DNA of 64,000 bases from Corynebacterium appendicis CIP 107643 (GCF_030408415.1 NZ_CP046976.1:2135330-2199329); one strand, 5' to 3'; counted from the first letter of the stretch, positions 1 to 9,744 are shown. Numbers and translations: made by a program. The notes: generated by a model not told the origin, from the letters alone.

Positions 1-1303
1 TGGCCGAACCGAGCAGCAGCGGGTTCGCGTCGGCGCGGTCCACGCCGAGGACCTGGCCGAGGGCGGTGGCCTCGATCGGGTCGCCGAGAGCGGTGCCCGT
101 GCCGTGGGCCTCCACGAGGTCCACATCCGCCGGGTCGATGCCCGCGTCGGCGTACGCACGGCGCAGCACGTCCACCTGCGCTTCCGGGTTCGGGGCGGTC
201 AGGCCATTGGAGTGGCCGTCGGAATTCGTGGCAGTGCCCTTGATCACCGCGAGCACTTCGTCACCGTCGGCGATGGCGTCCTCGACGCGCTTGAGCACGA
301 TGAAGCCGGCTGCCTCCGCGCGGACGAAGCCGTCGGCGTCATCGGAAAACGCGCTGATCTTGCCCGTGGGGCTAATCACGCCGAGCTCAGCGAATGCCGT
401 GGAGATGAACGGGGAGGCGAAGATATTCACGCCGCCCGCCAACGCCACATCGGCTTCGCCGCCGCGCAGGGCACGCACCGCTTGGTGCACAGACACCAGC
501 GAGGACGAGCATGCCGTATCCACATTCATCGACGGGCCGCGGAAATCGAAGGCGTACGAAATGCGGTTCGGAATCACTGCGCTGGAGGTGCCCGTCAACG
601 CGTACGGGTGCGCCGACGCCGGGTCGGAGGTGATGAGCATGCCGTAATCGTTCGACGACGAGCCGACGAAGACGCCGACGGATTCGCCGCGCAGCCCGCT
701 TGCGGGAATGTGCGCGTCCTCGAGCGCCTCCCACGCCAGCTCCAGCATGATGCGCTGCTGTGGGTCCATATTCTCCGCCTCGAGCGGAGACAGGCCGAAG
801 AATTCATTGTCGAAGCTGCGGATATCGTCCAGGTAACCGCCCTGGACATTCTGCTCGCGCATCTTCGCGGACATCACCGGATCCTGCGAGTACTCGCTCC
901 AGCGGCCTTCCGGCAGCGGGCCGGTGACGGACTGGCCGGACACCAGCAGGTCCCAAAACTCGTCCACATTGCCTGCACCGGGGAAGCGTCCGGCGCGGCC
1001 GACGATGGCGATATCGCCGGATCCGATGGCGCTGCCGCGGTTGGCAGGGACGGCAGCCGTCGATAAGCGTGCGCCTGTGGGCGCGAGGAGACCGTGCGCG
1101 AGCGCTTCGACCGTCGGGTACTGGTACGCGACCGTCGGGTCGAGCTTGATGTTCAGCAGGCGCTCGAGCTCGCCGGAGAGAACGACGACATCGCGCGAGG
1201 AAAGGCCGAGGTTGTCGAGCGGGACGGACGGATCGACCGTGTCAGCCCCCGTGGCATCCGCGATCCACGACTGCAACCAGGTGGTGAGCTCGCTTTCGGT
1301 CAT
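1..1303 (-). CDS. pks13: Polyketide synthase Pks13, N-terminal part (runs off window)
   Basis: This is the first 434 codons of the mycolic-acid condensing polyketide synthase; the rest lies beyond base 1. Pks13 joins two activated fatty chains into the alpha-alkyl beta-keto precursor of mycolates in the cytoplasm. The start MTESELTTWLQ is at 1303. An acyl carrier domain follows, with the phosphopantetheine serine in DNLGLSSRD, then a ketosynthase with the active cysteine in DTACSSSLVSVH and the histidine motif EAHGTGTALGDPIEA. The order ACP-KS and the position directly upstream of fadD32 are those of Pks13 in Corynebacteriales, so the call is firm although the acyltransferase and thioesterase domains cannot be seen. 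Confidence 0.95.
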   Translation of the reverse strand, partial: MTESELTTWLQSWIADATGADTVDPSVPLDNLGLSSRDVVVLSGELERLLNIKLDPTVAYQYPTVEALAHGLLAPTGARLSTAAVPANRGSAIGSGDIAIVGRAGRFPGAGNVDEFWDLLVSGQSVTGPLPEGRWSEYSQDPVMSAKMREQNVQGGYLDDIRSFDNEFFGLSPLEAENMDPQQRIMLELAWEALEDAHIPASGLRGESVGVFVGSSSNDYGMLITSDPASAHPYALTGTSSAVIPNRISYAFDFRGPSMNVDTACSSSLVSVHQAVRALRGGEADVALAGGVNIFASPFISTAFAELGVISPTGKISAFSDDADGFVRAEAAGFIVLKRVEDAIADGDEVLAVIKGTATNSDGHSNGLTAPNPEAQVDVLRRAYADAGIDPADVDLVEAHGTGTALGDPIEATALGQVLGVDRADANPLLLGSA

Positions 1304-1383
1304 GCTTTAGCCCTACGTCCTTTTCTCGATTGATTGATTCTTACGGCCTATCTATCGGGCTCGGCGCCCGGCGCGTTAACGTC

Positions 1384-3165
1384 CTAGTTTTCTTGCAGGA
1401 ACTTTGCGCGGTTGACTACGCGCGCGATCTTGCCAGAGCTGGAGCGCGCGATCTCATTCGGCGCGTAGAAGCGGACGACTTCCGGGCTGATGCCGTGCTT
1501 GTTGGACACCGCGCCGCGGATCGCGTCCTCGGCGAGCGCATCGGAGGCCTCGTCCGCGCCCTCGACGCGCTCGACGAGCAGCACGAGCTTTTCGACGTCC
1601 TCTCCCGGCACCGCGAACGCCGCCACCGAATCGGGGCGCACGTGGTCGGATGCCTCCATGACCGTCGCCTCGATATCCTGCGGGTAGTGGTTGCGGCCCG
1701 CGATGACCACCAGATCCTTCAAGCGGCCAGTGATGTAGAGGTGGCCCTGGTAGAAGGCGACGAGGTCGCCCGTAGCCAGCCAGCCGTCCTGGCCGCGCAG
1801 TGTGTTGCCGAAGGTCTGCTTGGTGTCGTCTTCACGCCCCTCGTAGCCTGCCGCTACGTTATCGCCGTGCAGCCAGAGCTCGCCGATCGCTCCCTCCTCG
1901 ACCTCGTCGTGGGTCTCCGGGTCGACGATGGCGTAGCGCATGTCCGGCACGGGCTGACCGTTGGACGCGAACGGGATGCCGTCTTCCGCCTCGACGATGC
2001 GGCCGCGGCCGACCTCTTCGCGGTCGAAGTTCTTGAACAGCGGGCGCTCGTCCGTCTGCGGGGTCGACACAATGAGCGTCGCCTCCGCCAGGCCGTACGA
2101 CGGGCGGATGACCTGCGGGTCCAGCTTGGAGGGGCCGAAAGCGTCCACGAAGGTCTCCACCGCTGCCTTAGTCACCGGCTCGGAGCCGACGATGATGCCG
2201 TCGAGCGCGGAGAAGTCGTAGTCTTCGGGGTTCTCCGGCGCGGCGTATCGGGCGGCGAGGTCGAGCGCGAAATTCGGCACGACGGTGTAGACGAAGGTCT
2301 CGTCCTTTTCGTCTTGCTCGCGTTTGGTGATCTGGTCGACCCAGCGCTTCGGCTGCTGGATGAAATCGCGCGGGCCCATCAGTTCGAATTCAATGCCCAT
2401 GATGGTGACGAACACGGTGAGAATGATGCCCATGTCGTGGTGCAGCGGCAGCCACGTGGACAGGCGCAGCGGCATCTTCAGCTCGACTGCGTCGTAGATC
2501 TGCAGCACGTTCGTCAAAATCGCGCGGTGGGTCAGCACCACGCCCGCCGGGAGACGGGTGGAGCCGGAGGTGTACTGCAGGAACGCGACCTCGTCGACGG
2601 CATCGCCGTCAGCCGGCTCATCCGGCGCGGTCCAGGACTCGGCCAACGAATCCGGCAGCGCGTCGACGACGAGGATGCGGGGGCGCTCCGCGCGCGGGAC
2701 CTCCGCGAAGAAGGCGCGCACGGCCTTCGCGCCGGCGTTGTTGGTCAGCACCGCCGCGGCCTTGGAATCCTCGAGCACGGCGGTGAGCTGCTCGCCGTGG
2801 CCCGGCTCATTCGGGTCATAGAGCGGCACCGGCACCTGGCCGGCGTAGATCGCGCCCATGAAGGAGAAGATGTATTCCGGCGAATTCGCCGCCATGATGG
2901 CCACGCGGTCGCCTGGGGTGCCGGTCTGCTGCAGGCGCGCCGCGACAGCCTTGATGCGGGTGATCACCTCGTCGCGCGTGAAATCCACGGCGACACCATC
3001 GCGGTCGTCAGAGAAATCCCAGTAGCGCATCTGGTGCACCTCGCCGGTGCCCATCTCGGCGCTGCCCTTATAGAGCATCTCGCACAGCTGGAACAGGGAC
3101 AGTTCCGGCGGCAGATCGATCTTGTCGTCGTCGTAGAACTGGTAGAGCAACTGCTCGAGGTCCAT
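1384..3165 (-). CDS. fadD32: Long-chain fatty-acyl-AMP ligase FadD32
   Basis: The 593-residue adenylate-forming enzyme activates the meromycolic chain as acyl-AMP and loads it on the ACP of Pks13. The AMP-binding signature YTSGSTRLPAG lies near residue 197, and the C-terminal hinge region reads GDLVAFYQGHLYITGRLKDL followed by IAGRNHYPQDIE. The start MDLEQLLYQFYDD at 3165 is chosen because AAGGAG lies just upstream. A longer reading frame extends to 3357, but its extra residues are of poor composition and overlap the neighbouring gene. It sits 80 nt from pks13, as in other mycolate producers. Confidence 0.95.
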   Translation of the reverse strand: MDLEQLLYQFYDDDKIDLPPELSLFQLCEMLYKGSAEMGTGEVHQMRYWDFSDDRDGVAVDFTRDEVITRIKAVAARLQQTGTPGDRVAIMAANSPEYIFSFMGAIYAGQVPVPLYDPNEPGHGEQLTAVLEDSKAAAVLTNNAGAKAVRAFFAEVPRAERPRILVVDALPDSLAESWTAPDEPADGDAVDEVAFLQYTSGSTRLPAGVVLTHRAILTNVLQIYDAVELKMPLRLSTWLPLHHDMGIILTVFVTIMGIEFELMGPRDFIQQPKRWVDQITKREQDEKDETFVYTVVPNFALDLAARYAAPENPEDYDFSALDGIIVGSEPVTKAAVETFVDAFGPSKLDPQVIRPSYGLAEATLIVSTPQTDERPLFKNFDREEVGRGRIVEAEDGIPFASNGQPVPDMRYAIVDPETHDEVEEGAIGELWLHGDNVAAGYEGREDDTKQTFGNTLRGQDGWLATGDLVAFYQGHLYITGRLKDLVVIAGRNHYPQDIEATVMEASDHVRPDSVAAFAVPGEDVEKLVLLVERVEGADEASDALAEDAIRGAVSNKHGISPEVVRFYAPNEIARSSSGKIARVVNRAKFLQEN

Positions 3166-3188
3166 GGTGTGCGCTCCTTGGCAACTAG

Positions 3189-4121
3189 TTAGTTTTTGCT
3201 GTCGATACTTTCGCGAATCCACTCTACGGACCATTGGCTTGCTGTGGAGCCAGGAATCACGTTGGGGTTCGATGCGTACATCGCGTGCACACCGTTGGCC
3301 GCTACGAGTTCCCGCGCACGGCCGAGAGCGTTGCCCACGTCCTGCGGGGCGTCGCACACAGTGTCCGCGGGCGAGCAGATCTCGATCGCCCGGTCGTTGA
3401 GTGCCCCGAAACCGCCGTCGCGCGGGCCGCGCATCGTCGCGCCCGGCACGACTGCCTGCACCACGCGGTTGAGCGGCTCCAGCGCGATCTCCGCGCCGAT
3501 GCCCCCCAGCGGGTTGCCGGGGTTGATGCCCACGCCGTTCTCGCGGCGCCCGTCGGCGATCATGATCGCTCCGCGGATCTTCTCCGGGGCGACCACGCCG
3601 CGGTGATTGCCGATGTCGCTGGCGATATCACCCACGATCACTGCGCCCTGGGAGAACCCCGCGAGAATGAATTCCGTCGACGGGCACGTCTCGTCGATGA
3701 AGCGCAGCTCCGCGTTCATCCGGTCCGTGCCCTCGTTGCGCGAATCGTCGTAGCTCATCTCTTTGCGGCCGTGCGAGGTCTGGATGTTCTTGAACTGCGC
3801 GGTGTACGGCAGCGTCCACACCCGGACGTGGTTGATGTCGTACTGCTCCTGCAACGGCTGCGTGATGGAGAGCATGAAGCTCTTCGGGTTCGCCTGCGGC
3901 ACAAACGGGTCGTCGTTCTTCGACGACTCCCACGTGCCCGGCGCGGAGATGACTTCCACGGCCGGGCACCAGTCCGGTTCCTGTGCCTTGGTCTCCCGCG
4001 GTCCGGGGGACAGCGGCGGTTCCGGGCTCTCACCCGGGCCGAGCCACTGAGCCGCGCCGAATGCGATGACGCCGAGGACGGCGAGCGCGGCAATAATGGT
4101 GAGAATTCTGCGGGTGCGCAC
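3189..4121 (-). CDS. Cutinase-like envelope lipase (Rv3802c/Culp6 type)
   Basis: A 310-residue exported serine esterase. Residues 5-25 form one hydrophobic N-terminal segment, a signal anchor or signal peptide. The nucleophile is in GFSQGA. The acidic residue is in ICSPADTVC, where flanking cysteines are spaced as in cutinases, and the histidine is in NGVHAMYAS. Between fadD32 and the mycoloyltransferases this gene corresponds to the essential mycobacterial cutinase-like protein with phospholipase/thioesterase activity linked to mycolate metabolism. The family assignment is from sequence; the exact substrate is inferred from position. Confidence 0.85.
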   Translation of the reverse strand: MRTRRILTIIAALAVLGVIAFGAAQWLGPGESPEPPLSPGPRETKAQEPDWCPAVEVISAPGTWESSKNDDPFVPQANPKSFMLSITQPLQEQYDINHVRVWTLPYTAQFKNIQTSHGRKEMSYDDSRNEGTDRMNAELRFIDETCPSTEFILAGFSQGAVIVGDIASDIGNHRGVVAPEKIRGAIMIADGRRENGVGINPGNPLGGIGAEIALEPLNRVVQAVVPGATMRGPRDGGFGALNDRAIEICSPADTVCDAPQDVGNALGRARELVAANGVHAMYASNPNVIPGSTASQWSVEWIRESIDSKN

Positions 4122-4147
4122 GAGCGTGCGGCCCTCCTTCTAGCTGC

Positions 4148-4633
4148 TTAGCAGAGGTTATCGCGTGCCGCGGACTCGATGAGCTGGGACAGCTCCTCGA
4201 CATCCATGTCCGTGGCCTGCTGCTCGACGAGCTGTCCGGCGACGGCGTCACGCGTGACGGTACTTCCGTCGCAGATGGTACGGGCGGTACCTACCAGTTG
4301 CTCCTCATTTCCCTCGACGTTCACTCCGCCTTGGCGTAGAGCTTCCAGGAACGCCTCGTCTTCTTCCGCCCGCATCGGTGCGGCGTCCGGGGTGTTCTCC
4401 ACTTCGCTGGCCGCGCCCTCGCCTGCCCCCGGGTCGTCCGCCGGTGCGGCGGGTGCTTCCGAGCTGGACTCAGTAGCAGACTCGGTGCTGGTCGTCTCCG
4501 TCGTCGTCTCTGCTGCAGAGCTGGACGGGGCCGGCGTCTCCGGCACGTCGTCGCTGTCCACGGTGGCACCGCCGCACGCGGTGAGGGTAAGTCCCGCCGC
4601 GGCGATGAGAGCCACTATCGCTTGTTTACGCAT
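4148..4633 (-). CDS. DUF732-type lipoprotein
   Basis: A 161-residue lipoprotein with a short signal ending in the lipobox LTAC (cysteine at about residue 20), then a Ser/Thr/Glu-rich disordered linker. The compact C-terminal domain starts near residue 95 (EDEAFLEALRQGGVNVEG) and contains TICDG and a final cysteine, the pattern of DUF732. It starts 5 nt after the end of mytA and is followed by the cutinase-like gene, so all three are probably co-transcribed. No biochemical role is known for the domain; attachment to the membrane is predicted from the lipobox. Confidence 0.8.
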   Translation of the reverse strand: MRKQAIVALIAAAGLTLTACGGATVDSDDVPETPAPSSSAAETTTETTSTESATESSSEAPAAPADDPGAGEGAASEVENTPDAAPMRAEEDEAFLEALRQGGVNVEGNEEQLVGTARTICDGSTVTRDAVAGQLVEQQATDMDVEELSQLIESAARDNLC

Positions 4634-4638
4634 ACCGT

Positions 4639-6612
4639 CTAGTTCTTCCGCTCACGAACCTGGCCGGAGATCTCGTCCAGGGTGCCGTTCTCGAAGGAGA
4701 TGGTCAGGCCGCCGGTGGGGATCTCCTTCATGTCGGAGGTGGGCCAGCCGAATTTGCCCTGTTCCCAGCCGTCTTTGCCCCAGTGGTCGAAGATCGCGCC
4801 GTAGTAGATCACGTGCGCTCCGGTCTTCGGCGACCAGTAGATATTGCCCTTCTCGAATTCCTGGAAGAAGCCGCCCTTGATCTTCTTCTCGTTGTCCCTC
4901 GGGAAGCCCAAGTCGGAACGGGCGCCGCCCATCTCGCCGTACTTGGCGCCGATGGCGCCGTAGACGAAGAAGTGCTCGGTATTGCCGTCCTTCTCCGGGT
5001 TGCGGGTCAGGTAGCCCTTCTCGAATTTCTGGACGTAGCCGCCCTCAGCCGGCTGCGCCTCCTCGACCGGGTAGCCCAAGGTGCCCATCTCGTAGCCGGA
5101 CTTGCCCCACGCGGCGAACATGTCGCCCGGGATAGCCTGCGCACCGGTCTGCGGGGTCCAGTAGACAGAGCCGTGCTGGAAGTGGACGAAGCGCCCCTTG
5201 CCGTCCGGAGTCTTGAGCTCGCCGGTTTTGGGGAAACCGAGCCAACCGGCCGGGCCGCCGAGAGCATTGTACTTGGCCAGGATCGCGCCAAACAGGACCT
5301 GCGCGCCGGTTTCCGGGGACCAGTACGCGGTACCGCCGCGGAATTCCTCAGCCTTGCCCTTGCCGCCGGCGACGTCGTACTCGTTGGTGACGCAGCTACC
5401 GATGATTCCGCTCTTGGTGGCCTCAGCGATCGCACCGACCGGGGTGCACTCTGCACCACGGTCTGCCTCGCTGACCTCAAGGGAGTCGGCGATGTGCGGC
5501 CATGCCTGGGTCATCTCGAACTGCCAGTACTCCCACGCGTGGACACCGGATGGACGGTAACGAGTGATGATCGGCACGCCCGCCTTCTTGGCATAGCGCT
5601 CGAACGTCTGAGAGGACATCCGGGAGATGACCTCCAGACCCACGCCAGCCGGCACTGCCGGGCCGGAGGCGACGGAATCCGGCTGGCCGTAATCGTCCTG
5701 GCCGGAGCCGGCGGAGACGTAGACGGTCTTGCCCTTGAGATTCTCGATGCCCAGCTTCGGGTCGTGGTCGATCCAATCCTGGGAGCCCAGCGGACCCCAC
5801 ATTGCCTCGGAGTCGTAGCCGCCCGCGTCCTTCTGCGCGGCCTTGATGGCCAGCGGCATGCCGGAGGTGGTGGTGTCCAAGTAGCCGGAGAAGGAACCCA
5901 CGAAGTCGAACAGGTGCGGGTTGCGCTCCGCCAGGTTGACTGCGGCGGTGCCGCCCATGGACAGGCCGACCACGGCGCGCTTGCCGTTAGAGCGGTACTG
6001 GTTGTCCAGCAGCGGGACGAGCTCCTTGGTCAGAAAGGTCTCCCACATGTAGTGCTTGCCGTTGTTCGGCTTCTGCCAGTCGGAGTAGAAGGAGGACTCG
6101 CCGCCCACCGGCATGATGACGTTGACGTTCTTGTCAGCGTAGAACTGCTCGATATTGGTCTCGATGGTCCAGCCGCTCTCGTCCTCACGAGCACGCAGGC
6201 CGTCGAGTGCCCAGACCTCAGGGAACTTCGCCTCGGGGTTGGAGTGCCAGTCGCGGGCCAGCAGGATCTGCACCTGGATCGGCTTCTCCGGCATCGACGG
6301 CGAGTTGATGAACACGGCGACACGGCGCTGCGTCAGCCACTCGATGCGCTCAACGGTCACACCTTCGGGAAGACCCTCGATCTGCGGGTGCTCGTCGACC
6401 TCGATCGGGGTGCGCGGCGGCGGATCGGACGGACGCAGCCCCTCGGAAATGCCGCGGCCGGACGACAGGGAGCTGGACAGATCGGAGGATCCGTTCTGCG
6501 CGACGGCAGGCACGACGGCTACCCCGACAGCGAGCGCTGTGGGAACTGCGGCGACTGCGAGCAATTGGCCTTTGGTGACCTTGCGGGGAGAACGTCGGGG
6601 TGTAAAGCGCAT
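4639..6612 (-). CDS. mytA: Mycoloyltransferase with C-terminal LGFP repeats (PS1/MytA type)
   Basis: A 657-residue secreted corynomycoloyltransferase that moves mycolate between trehalose and the arabinan of the cell wall. After a signal peptide ending near AVAQNGSS comes an Ag85-like esterase domain with the nucleophile in VVGLSMGGTAA (near residue 216) and the histidine in GVHAWEYW. The last 250 residues hold LGFP-type repeats (LGFPKTGE, LGYPVEEA, LGFPRDNE, FGWPTSD), each with a YW(S/T)P(E/Q/K)TGA segment, thought to anchor the protein to the wall. Length and architecture match the PS1 protein. It is the first of two adjacent mycoloyltransferase genes. Confidence 0.92.
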   Translation of the reverse strand: MRFTPRRSPRKVTKGQLLAVAAVPTALAVGVAVVPAVAQNGSSDLSSSLSSGRGISEGLRPSDPPPRTPIEVDEHPQIEGLPEGVTVERIEWLTQRRVAVFINSPSMPEKPIQVQILLARDWHSNPEAKFPEVWALDGLRAREDESGWTIETNIEQFYADKNVNVIMPVGGESSFYSDWQKPNNGKHYMWETFLTKELVPLLDNQYRSNGKRAVVGLSMGGTAAVNLAERNPHLFDFVGSFSGYLDTTTSGMPLAIKAAQKDAGGYDSEAMWGPLGSQDWIDHDPKLGIENLKGKTVYVSAGSGQDDYGQPDSVASGPAVPAGVGLEVISRMSSQTFERYAKKAGVPIITRYRPSGVHAWEYWQFEMTQAWPHIADSLEVSEADRGAECTPVGAIAEATKSGIIGSCVTNEYDVAGGKGKAEEFRGGTAYWSPETGAQVLFGAILAKYNALGGPAGWLGFPKTGELKTPDGKGRFVHFQHGSVYWTPQTGAQAIPGDMFAAWGKSGYEMGTLGYPVEEAQPAEGGYVQKFEKGYLTRNPEKDGNTEHFFVYGAIGAKYGEMGGARSDLGFPRDNEKKIKGGFFQEFEKGNIYWSPKTGAHVIYYGAIFDHWGKDGWEQGKFGWPTSDMKEIPTGGLTISFENGTLDEISGQVRERKN

Positions 6613-6664
6613 GTTAGAGAGCCCTTTGCTGGTTGACGGAATGGCGGACTAACGGGCGCCCCGC

Positions 6665-6687
6665 CCTGGGGGTTCCCCTCCCCCAGG
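6665..6687. other. Perfect 8-bp inverted repeat in the mytA 5' region
   Basis: CCTGGGGG and CCCCCAGG are separated by 7 nt, about 50 bp upstream of the mytA start. In mytA mRNA this would form a very stable leader hairpin. There is no U-run after it, so a plain terminator is unlikely. Whether it controls mytA translation or mRNA stability is not visible. Confidence 0.5.
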
Positions 6688-6763
6688 CCGGGCCCGGTCT
6701 TCGTGATGAAGTTTAAGTTTCACTTGAGACTTTACAGGGTGACACGCCGCGAACACAGAAAAA

Positions 6764-6813
6764 CCCTGGGAAACAATGACCACAGCTGTATCTACAGTCA
6801 CCGTCGCCCAGGG
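6764..6813 (-). terminator. Rho-independent terminator downstream of mytB
   Basis: On the minus strand CCCTGGG is followed, after a long loop, by CCCAGGG and then TTTTTC. The loop itself contains a second complementary pair, ACTGTAG and CTACAGT-like halves around TATAC, so the element could fold as a branched hairpin. It would end the mytB message before mytA. Confidence 0.65.
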
Positions 6814-6826
6814 CTAGCGTAGGTTC

Positions 6827-7840
6827 TTACCACGCGTTCATGTGATTGAGCACGCGACTCTTCGTCTTATTCAGCTGGTAACCGAACTGGTCCCAGTTGT
6901 GCAGACCCACGGCAGGGTAGTCGGCGGTGACGCGCAGCCCCTGAGCACGCGCCTTCGCCTCCCACACGCGGGTGGTGATCATGGCCCCGGACTCCAGAGC
7001 AGCGCCGGCAGCCTGGTGCTGCGGCAGGTACTTCGCATCAGCTGGGCCCGGGATACCGGATGCAGCAGAAATGTAGACATCGCTGTTGCGGAGACCGCCC
7101 ATGTTCAGGAACGGATCATTCTCAAAACGCGCTGGGCTGACGATCGAACCGTGCATTGCGTTCAGGTTGTATCCACCAGCGTCGAGCATGGCCAAACGCA
7201 GTAGGGTCTGCATGCCCGGCAGCGTCGTGGTCAGGTAACCCGAGAAGGACAGGACCTGACGGAACTGGTTCGGGTGCTTCGCCGCCAGGTTCATCGCGCC
7301 GGTGCCGCCCATGGACAGACCGAGCACCGAGTTGTTGGTTGGGGAGACGCCGAATTGGCGCTGCAAGTAGCCCGGCAGCTCACGGGTCAGAAAGGTCTCC
7401 CACTTGTACGGCTTGCCGTTGCCGTACTGCGGGTCGTGCGCCCAGTCGGCGTAGAAGGAAGCCTCGCCGCCGACCGGCATGACCAGGGTGATATTCGAGT
7501 GCGCGTACACCGCGGCCGCGTTGACGTCGTTGACCCATGCGCTGGTGCGCTCCGTTGCACGGAGGCCGTCGAGCAGGTACAGGCCAGCGTTGCCGCCGCG
7601 CGCCGCCGGCACGATCTGCACCGTGATATTGCGCTTCATCGCCGGGGAATACACGTCGCAGCGCTGAACCCAGTACCTCACCGGATCCCAGGTGCAGTGG
7701 CCCGTCGCGTCGGGGCGCAGCCAGTCGCGGTTGCCTGCGGCCTTGGCATAGTTCGGGGTCGCCACCATGAGCGTCATCGCCGTGGCCAGCGCCAGGAGCA
7801 GCGCGAGCAGCGAGCGACGCAAAGACGTAGTCGCGTTCAT
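6827..7840 (-). CDS. mytB: Mycoloyltransferase without LGFP repeats (Ag85-like, MytB/Cmt type)
   Basis: A 337-residue exported esterase of the antigen 85 family. The signal peptide ends at about NYAKAAG, followed directly by the alpha/beta-hydrolase domain with YLLDGLRA, the nucleophile in LGLSMGGTGA and the histidine in VGLHNWDQF. It lacks the C-terminal repeats of its neighbour, so it is probably freer in the mycomembrane. It is a close paralogue of mytA (shared PVGGEASFYADW-like and SGYL.TT.PGM segments), pointing to a tandem duplication. The terminator at 6764-6813 suggests it has its own transcript. Confidence 0.9.
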   Translation of the reverse strand: MNATTSLRRSLLALLLALATAMTLMVATPNYAKAAGNRDWLRPDATGHCTWDPVRYWVQRCDVYSPAMKRNITVQIVPAARGGNAGLYLLDGLRATERTSAWVNDVNAAAVYAHSNITLVMPVGGEASFYADWAHDPQYGNGKPYKWETFLTRELPGYLQRQFGVSPTNNSVLGLSMGGTGAMNLAAKHPNQFRQVLSFSGYLTTTLPGMQTLLRLAMLDAGGYNLNAMHGSIVSPARFENDPFLNMGGLRNSDVYISAASGIPGPADAKYLPQHQAAGAALESGAMITTRVWEAKARAQGLRVTADYPAVGLHNWDQFGYQLNKTKSRVLNHMNAW

Positions 7841-7937
7841 GTGTCCACCAATCAGATAGTCAGAAAAATTCCGGATTACACACAGGTGTATCGCAAAGCG
7901 TTACCGTGATGTTATCAATGGCTGAATTCTTAATCCA

Positions 7938-9743
7938 CTAGTCCGCTGACCAGGCGATGCGCTGGCCGGACAGCCCGACATCCTCGCCGCGCCCAACGCG
8001 GTTCAGTGTCTCCTCGTCGAGATACACCGCCGGGTCCGACGCGACTTCCAGGGTGCGCCCCGCTGTCAGCGCGAATTTCATGTTCTTCAAAAACCGTTCC
8101 GCGCTCATCGGCTCACGCGAGGTGGCCAGTAGTTCCGCGATCTCGTCCGTGCGCAGCGCCGCGCGCGCTTCACGCACTTTCTGCTTATCGACGTGCCCGG
8201 GCAACCCCTCCACGTCCACCGCCGTGTCCGCGAATTTCCAGTGCCCGGGGAGTTGCTTGTCGTGGCCGATGCGGCCGCCCTCGATGCGCGGCTGCCGCGC
8301 CGCTAACGGAGTGGCCAGGCCGACATCGTCGAGCACGCGCATCTCCAAGTCCGAGTTCGCGCTCACCATGCCCAGGTTGATCAGGTATGCCGTGGGCGCC
8401 AGATTCTGCAGGTCCGAATCTTTGCTCACGCGGTCCAGCGGCAGCCAGTCGTAGACAAACGGGTCCTTCTGCTTCAGGATGATCGCGAGCGCGCCAGAGT
8501 TCTCCTCCTCCGCTTTAGCGACACCTTCTGTCCACCCGTTCATTAGGTCGCTGGCCAAGAAGTCCTCGGCGTACCGCGGCGGGTTGCCCGATTCGCGCAG
8601 CAAGACCGCCGTCCAGAATTCGCGCTCGTCGACGATAGTGAGGTTCTCCGGGCCGTCCTCGAAAGGCTCGAAGCCCAAGTCGTGGCCACGCGCGACAACG
8701 ATGCCCGCCCACACTGCCACCGCTGCGGCGCAGATGCCTCCGACTAGCGTCAGCGGCACCGCCGCCACCGGCAGCAGCATGGCGAACAGTGGCAGGAGCA
8801 CCATGCGTCCGTGCATGAAGTCGCCGCCCACGCGCACCACGTAGAGCAGGTGCAGCAGCCCGCAGCCGACAGCGACCGCCGCGACGAGCTTCTCCCGCGA
8901 CGACAGGCGCAGCGCCCAGTAGATTCCGAGCGCCGCCGCGACGAGCACCGGCGCCCACAGCGCGTACGGGCTCACCGTGTCCCACACGTAGCGCGCACCT
9001 GTCCCCCAGTACGCGCCCGACGCCGACTTCGCCACCGCGGTGTGCGGCGTCAGCAGGCCGTAGTAGCCCATGCGGAAGATCTCGTAGCCCGCCGACACCG
9101 GCAGGGCCGCCGCCAGGATCAGCCCGATCTGCTTCCAGTCGCGCCAGTTGACCGCCAGCAGGACAATCCCGGTGATGCCGCCGTAGAGCGCCAGCTCGGG
9201 CCGGACCAGCCACGACAGTCCAGCCCAAAACGCCAGCCACAGTTGGGCCCGCCCGCCTGCCGACCACCTGACGAGCAGCGCCCACCACACTCCGATCCAG
9301 GCCAGGGACAGTCCCCACTCCAGGCCGGAGGTGGCGAAATCCCGCGCCGGCGGCAGGGCCAGGTAGATGAGCGAACCAAACGGTGCGACGAGACCTGGGT
9401 GCACCCGCTGCCACAGCTTTCCCGACCCCAGCGTCGCCGCGACCACGCCGATCACGGTCAGAATGAGCGCCAGCCACATGGCCACGTCTTCCAGCCGCAT
9501 GCCGGGCACCCAACTGAACGCCGCGATGAGGTACTGCCATAGCGTCGAGGTGTTCGTCTCCACACGCTCGCCGATATTGAAGACCGGCCCGTTCCCGGCC
9601 AGGATGTTGCGCACGGTGCGCAGAACGATCAGTCCGTCGTCGCTGATCCAGCGGCGGGCCCACCCGCCCGAAAAAGCGAGAACGCCCGCTAGCGCTGCCG
9701 AAAAGAGCAGCGATATGCGGGCGCGTTTTTCCATGCGCGACAT
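7938..9743 (-). CDS. aftB: Terminal beta-(1->2)-arabinofuranosyltransferase AftB
   Basis: A 601-residue polytopic membrane enzyme of the GT-C fold that adds the terminal arabinofuranose residues to arabinan, the sites where mycolates are attached. The acidic pair of the first external loop is seen as WISDDGLIVLR near residue 30. About ten hydrophobic helices follow, then a long soluble C-terminal part. The ATG at 9743 follows the ubiA stop by one base (TAATATG), so the two are translationally coupled; a longer reading frame starts inside ubiA. The neighbours UbiA, PAP2 and GlfT2 supply other arabinogalactan steps. Confidence 0.88.
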   Translation of the reverse strand: MSRMEKRARISLLFSAALAGVLAFSGGWARRWISDDGLIVLRTVRNILAGNGPVFNIGERVETNTSTLWQYLIAAFSWVPGMRLEDVAMWLALILTVIGVVAATLGSGKLWQRVHPGLVAPFGSLIYLALPPARDFATSGLEWGLSLAWIGVWWALLVRWSAGGRAQLWLAFWAGLSWLVRPELALYGGITGIVLLAVNWRDWKQIGLILAAALPVSAGYEIFRMGYYGLLTPHTAVAKSASGAYWGTGARYVWDTVSPYALWAPVLVAAALGIYWALRLSSREKLVAAVAVGCGLLHLLYVVRVGGDFMHGRMVLLPLFAMLLPVAAVPLTLVGGICAAAVAVWAGIVVARGHDLGFEPFEDGPENLTIVDEREFWTAVLLRESGNPPRYAEDFLASDLMNGWTEGVAKAEEENSGALAIILKQKDPFVYDWLPLDRVSKDSDLQNLAPTAYLINLGMVSANSDLEMRVLDDVGLATPLAARQPRIEGGRIGHDKQLPGHWKFADTAVDVEGLPGHVDKQKVREARAALRTDEIAELLATSREPMSAERFLKNMKFALTAGRTLEVASDPAVYLDEETLNRVGRGEDVGLSGQRIAWSAD

Positions 9744-9744
9744 A

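Noticed and set aside
1330..3192. Open frame of 620 codons on the plus strand opposite fadD32
   Set aside because: It is antisense to a clear adenylate-forming enzyme, has the His/Arg/Val/Asp-rich composition of a mirror frame, and shows no family motif.
4783..6636. Open frame of 617 codons opposite mytA
   Set aside because: Mirror frame of the mycoloyltransferase; no ribosome site and no recognisable domain.
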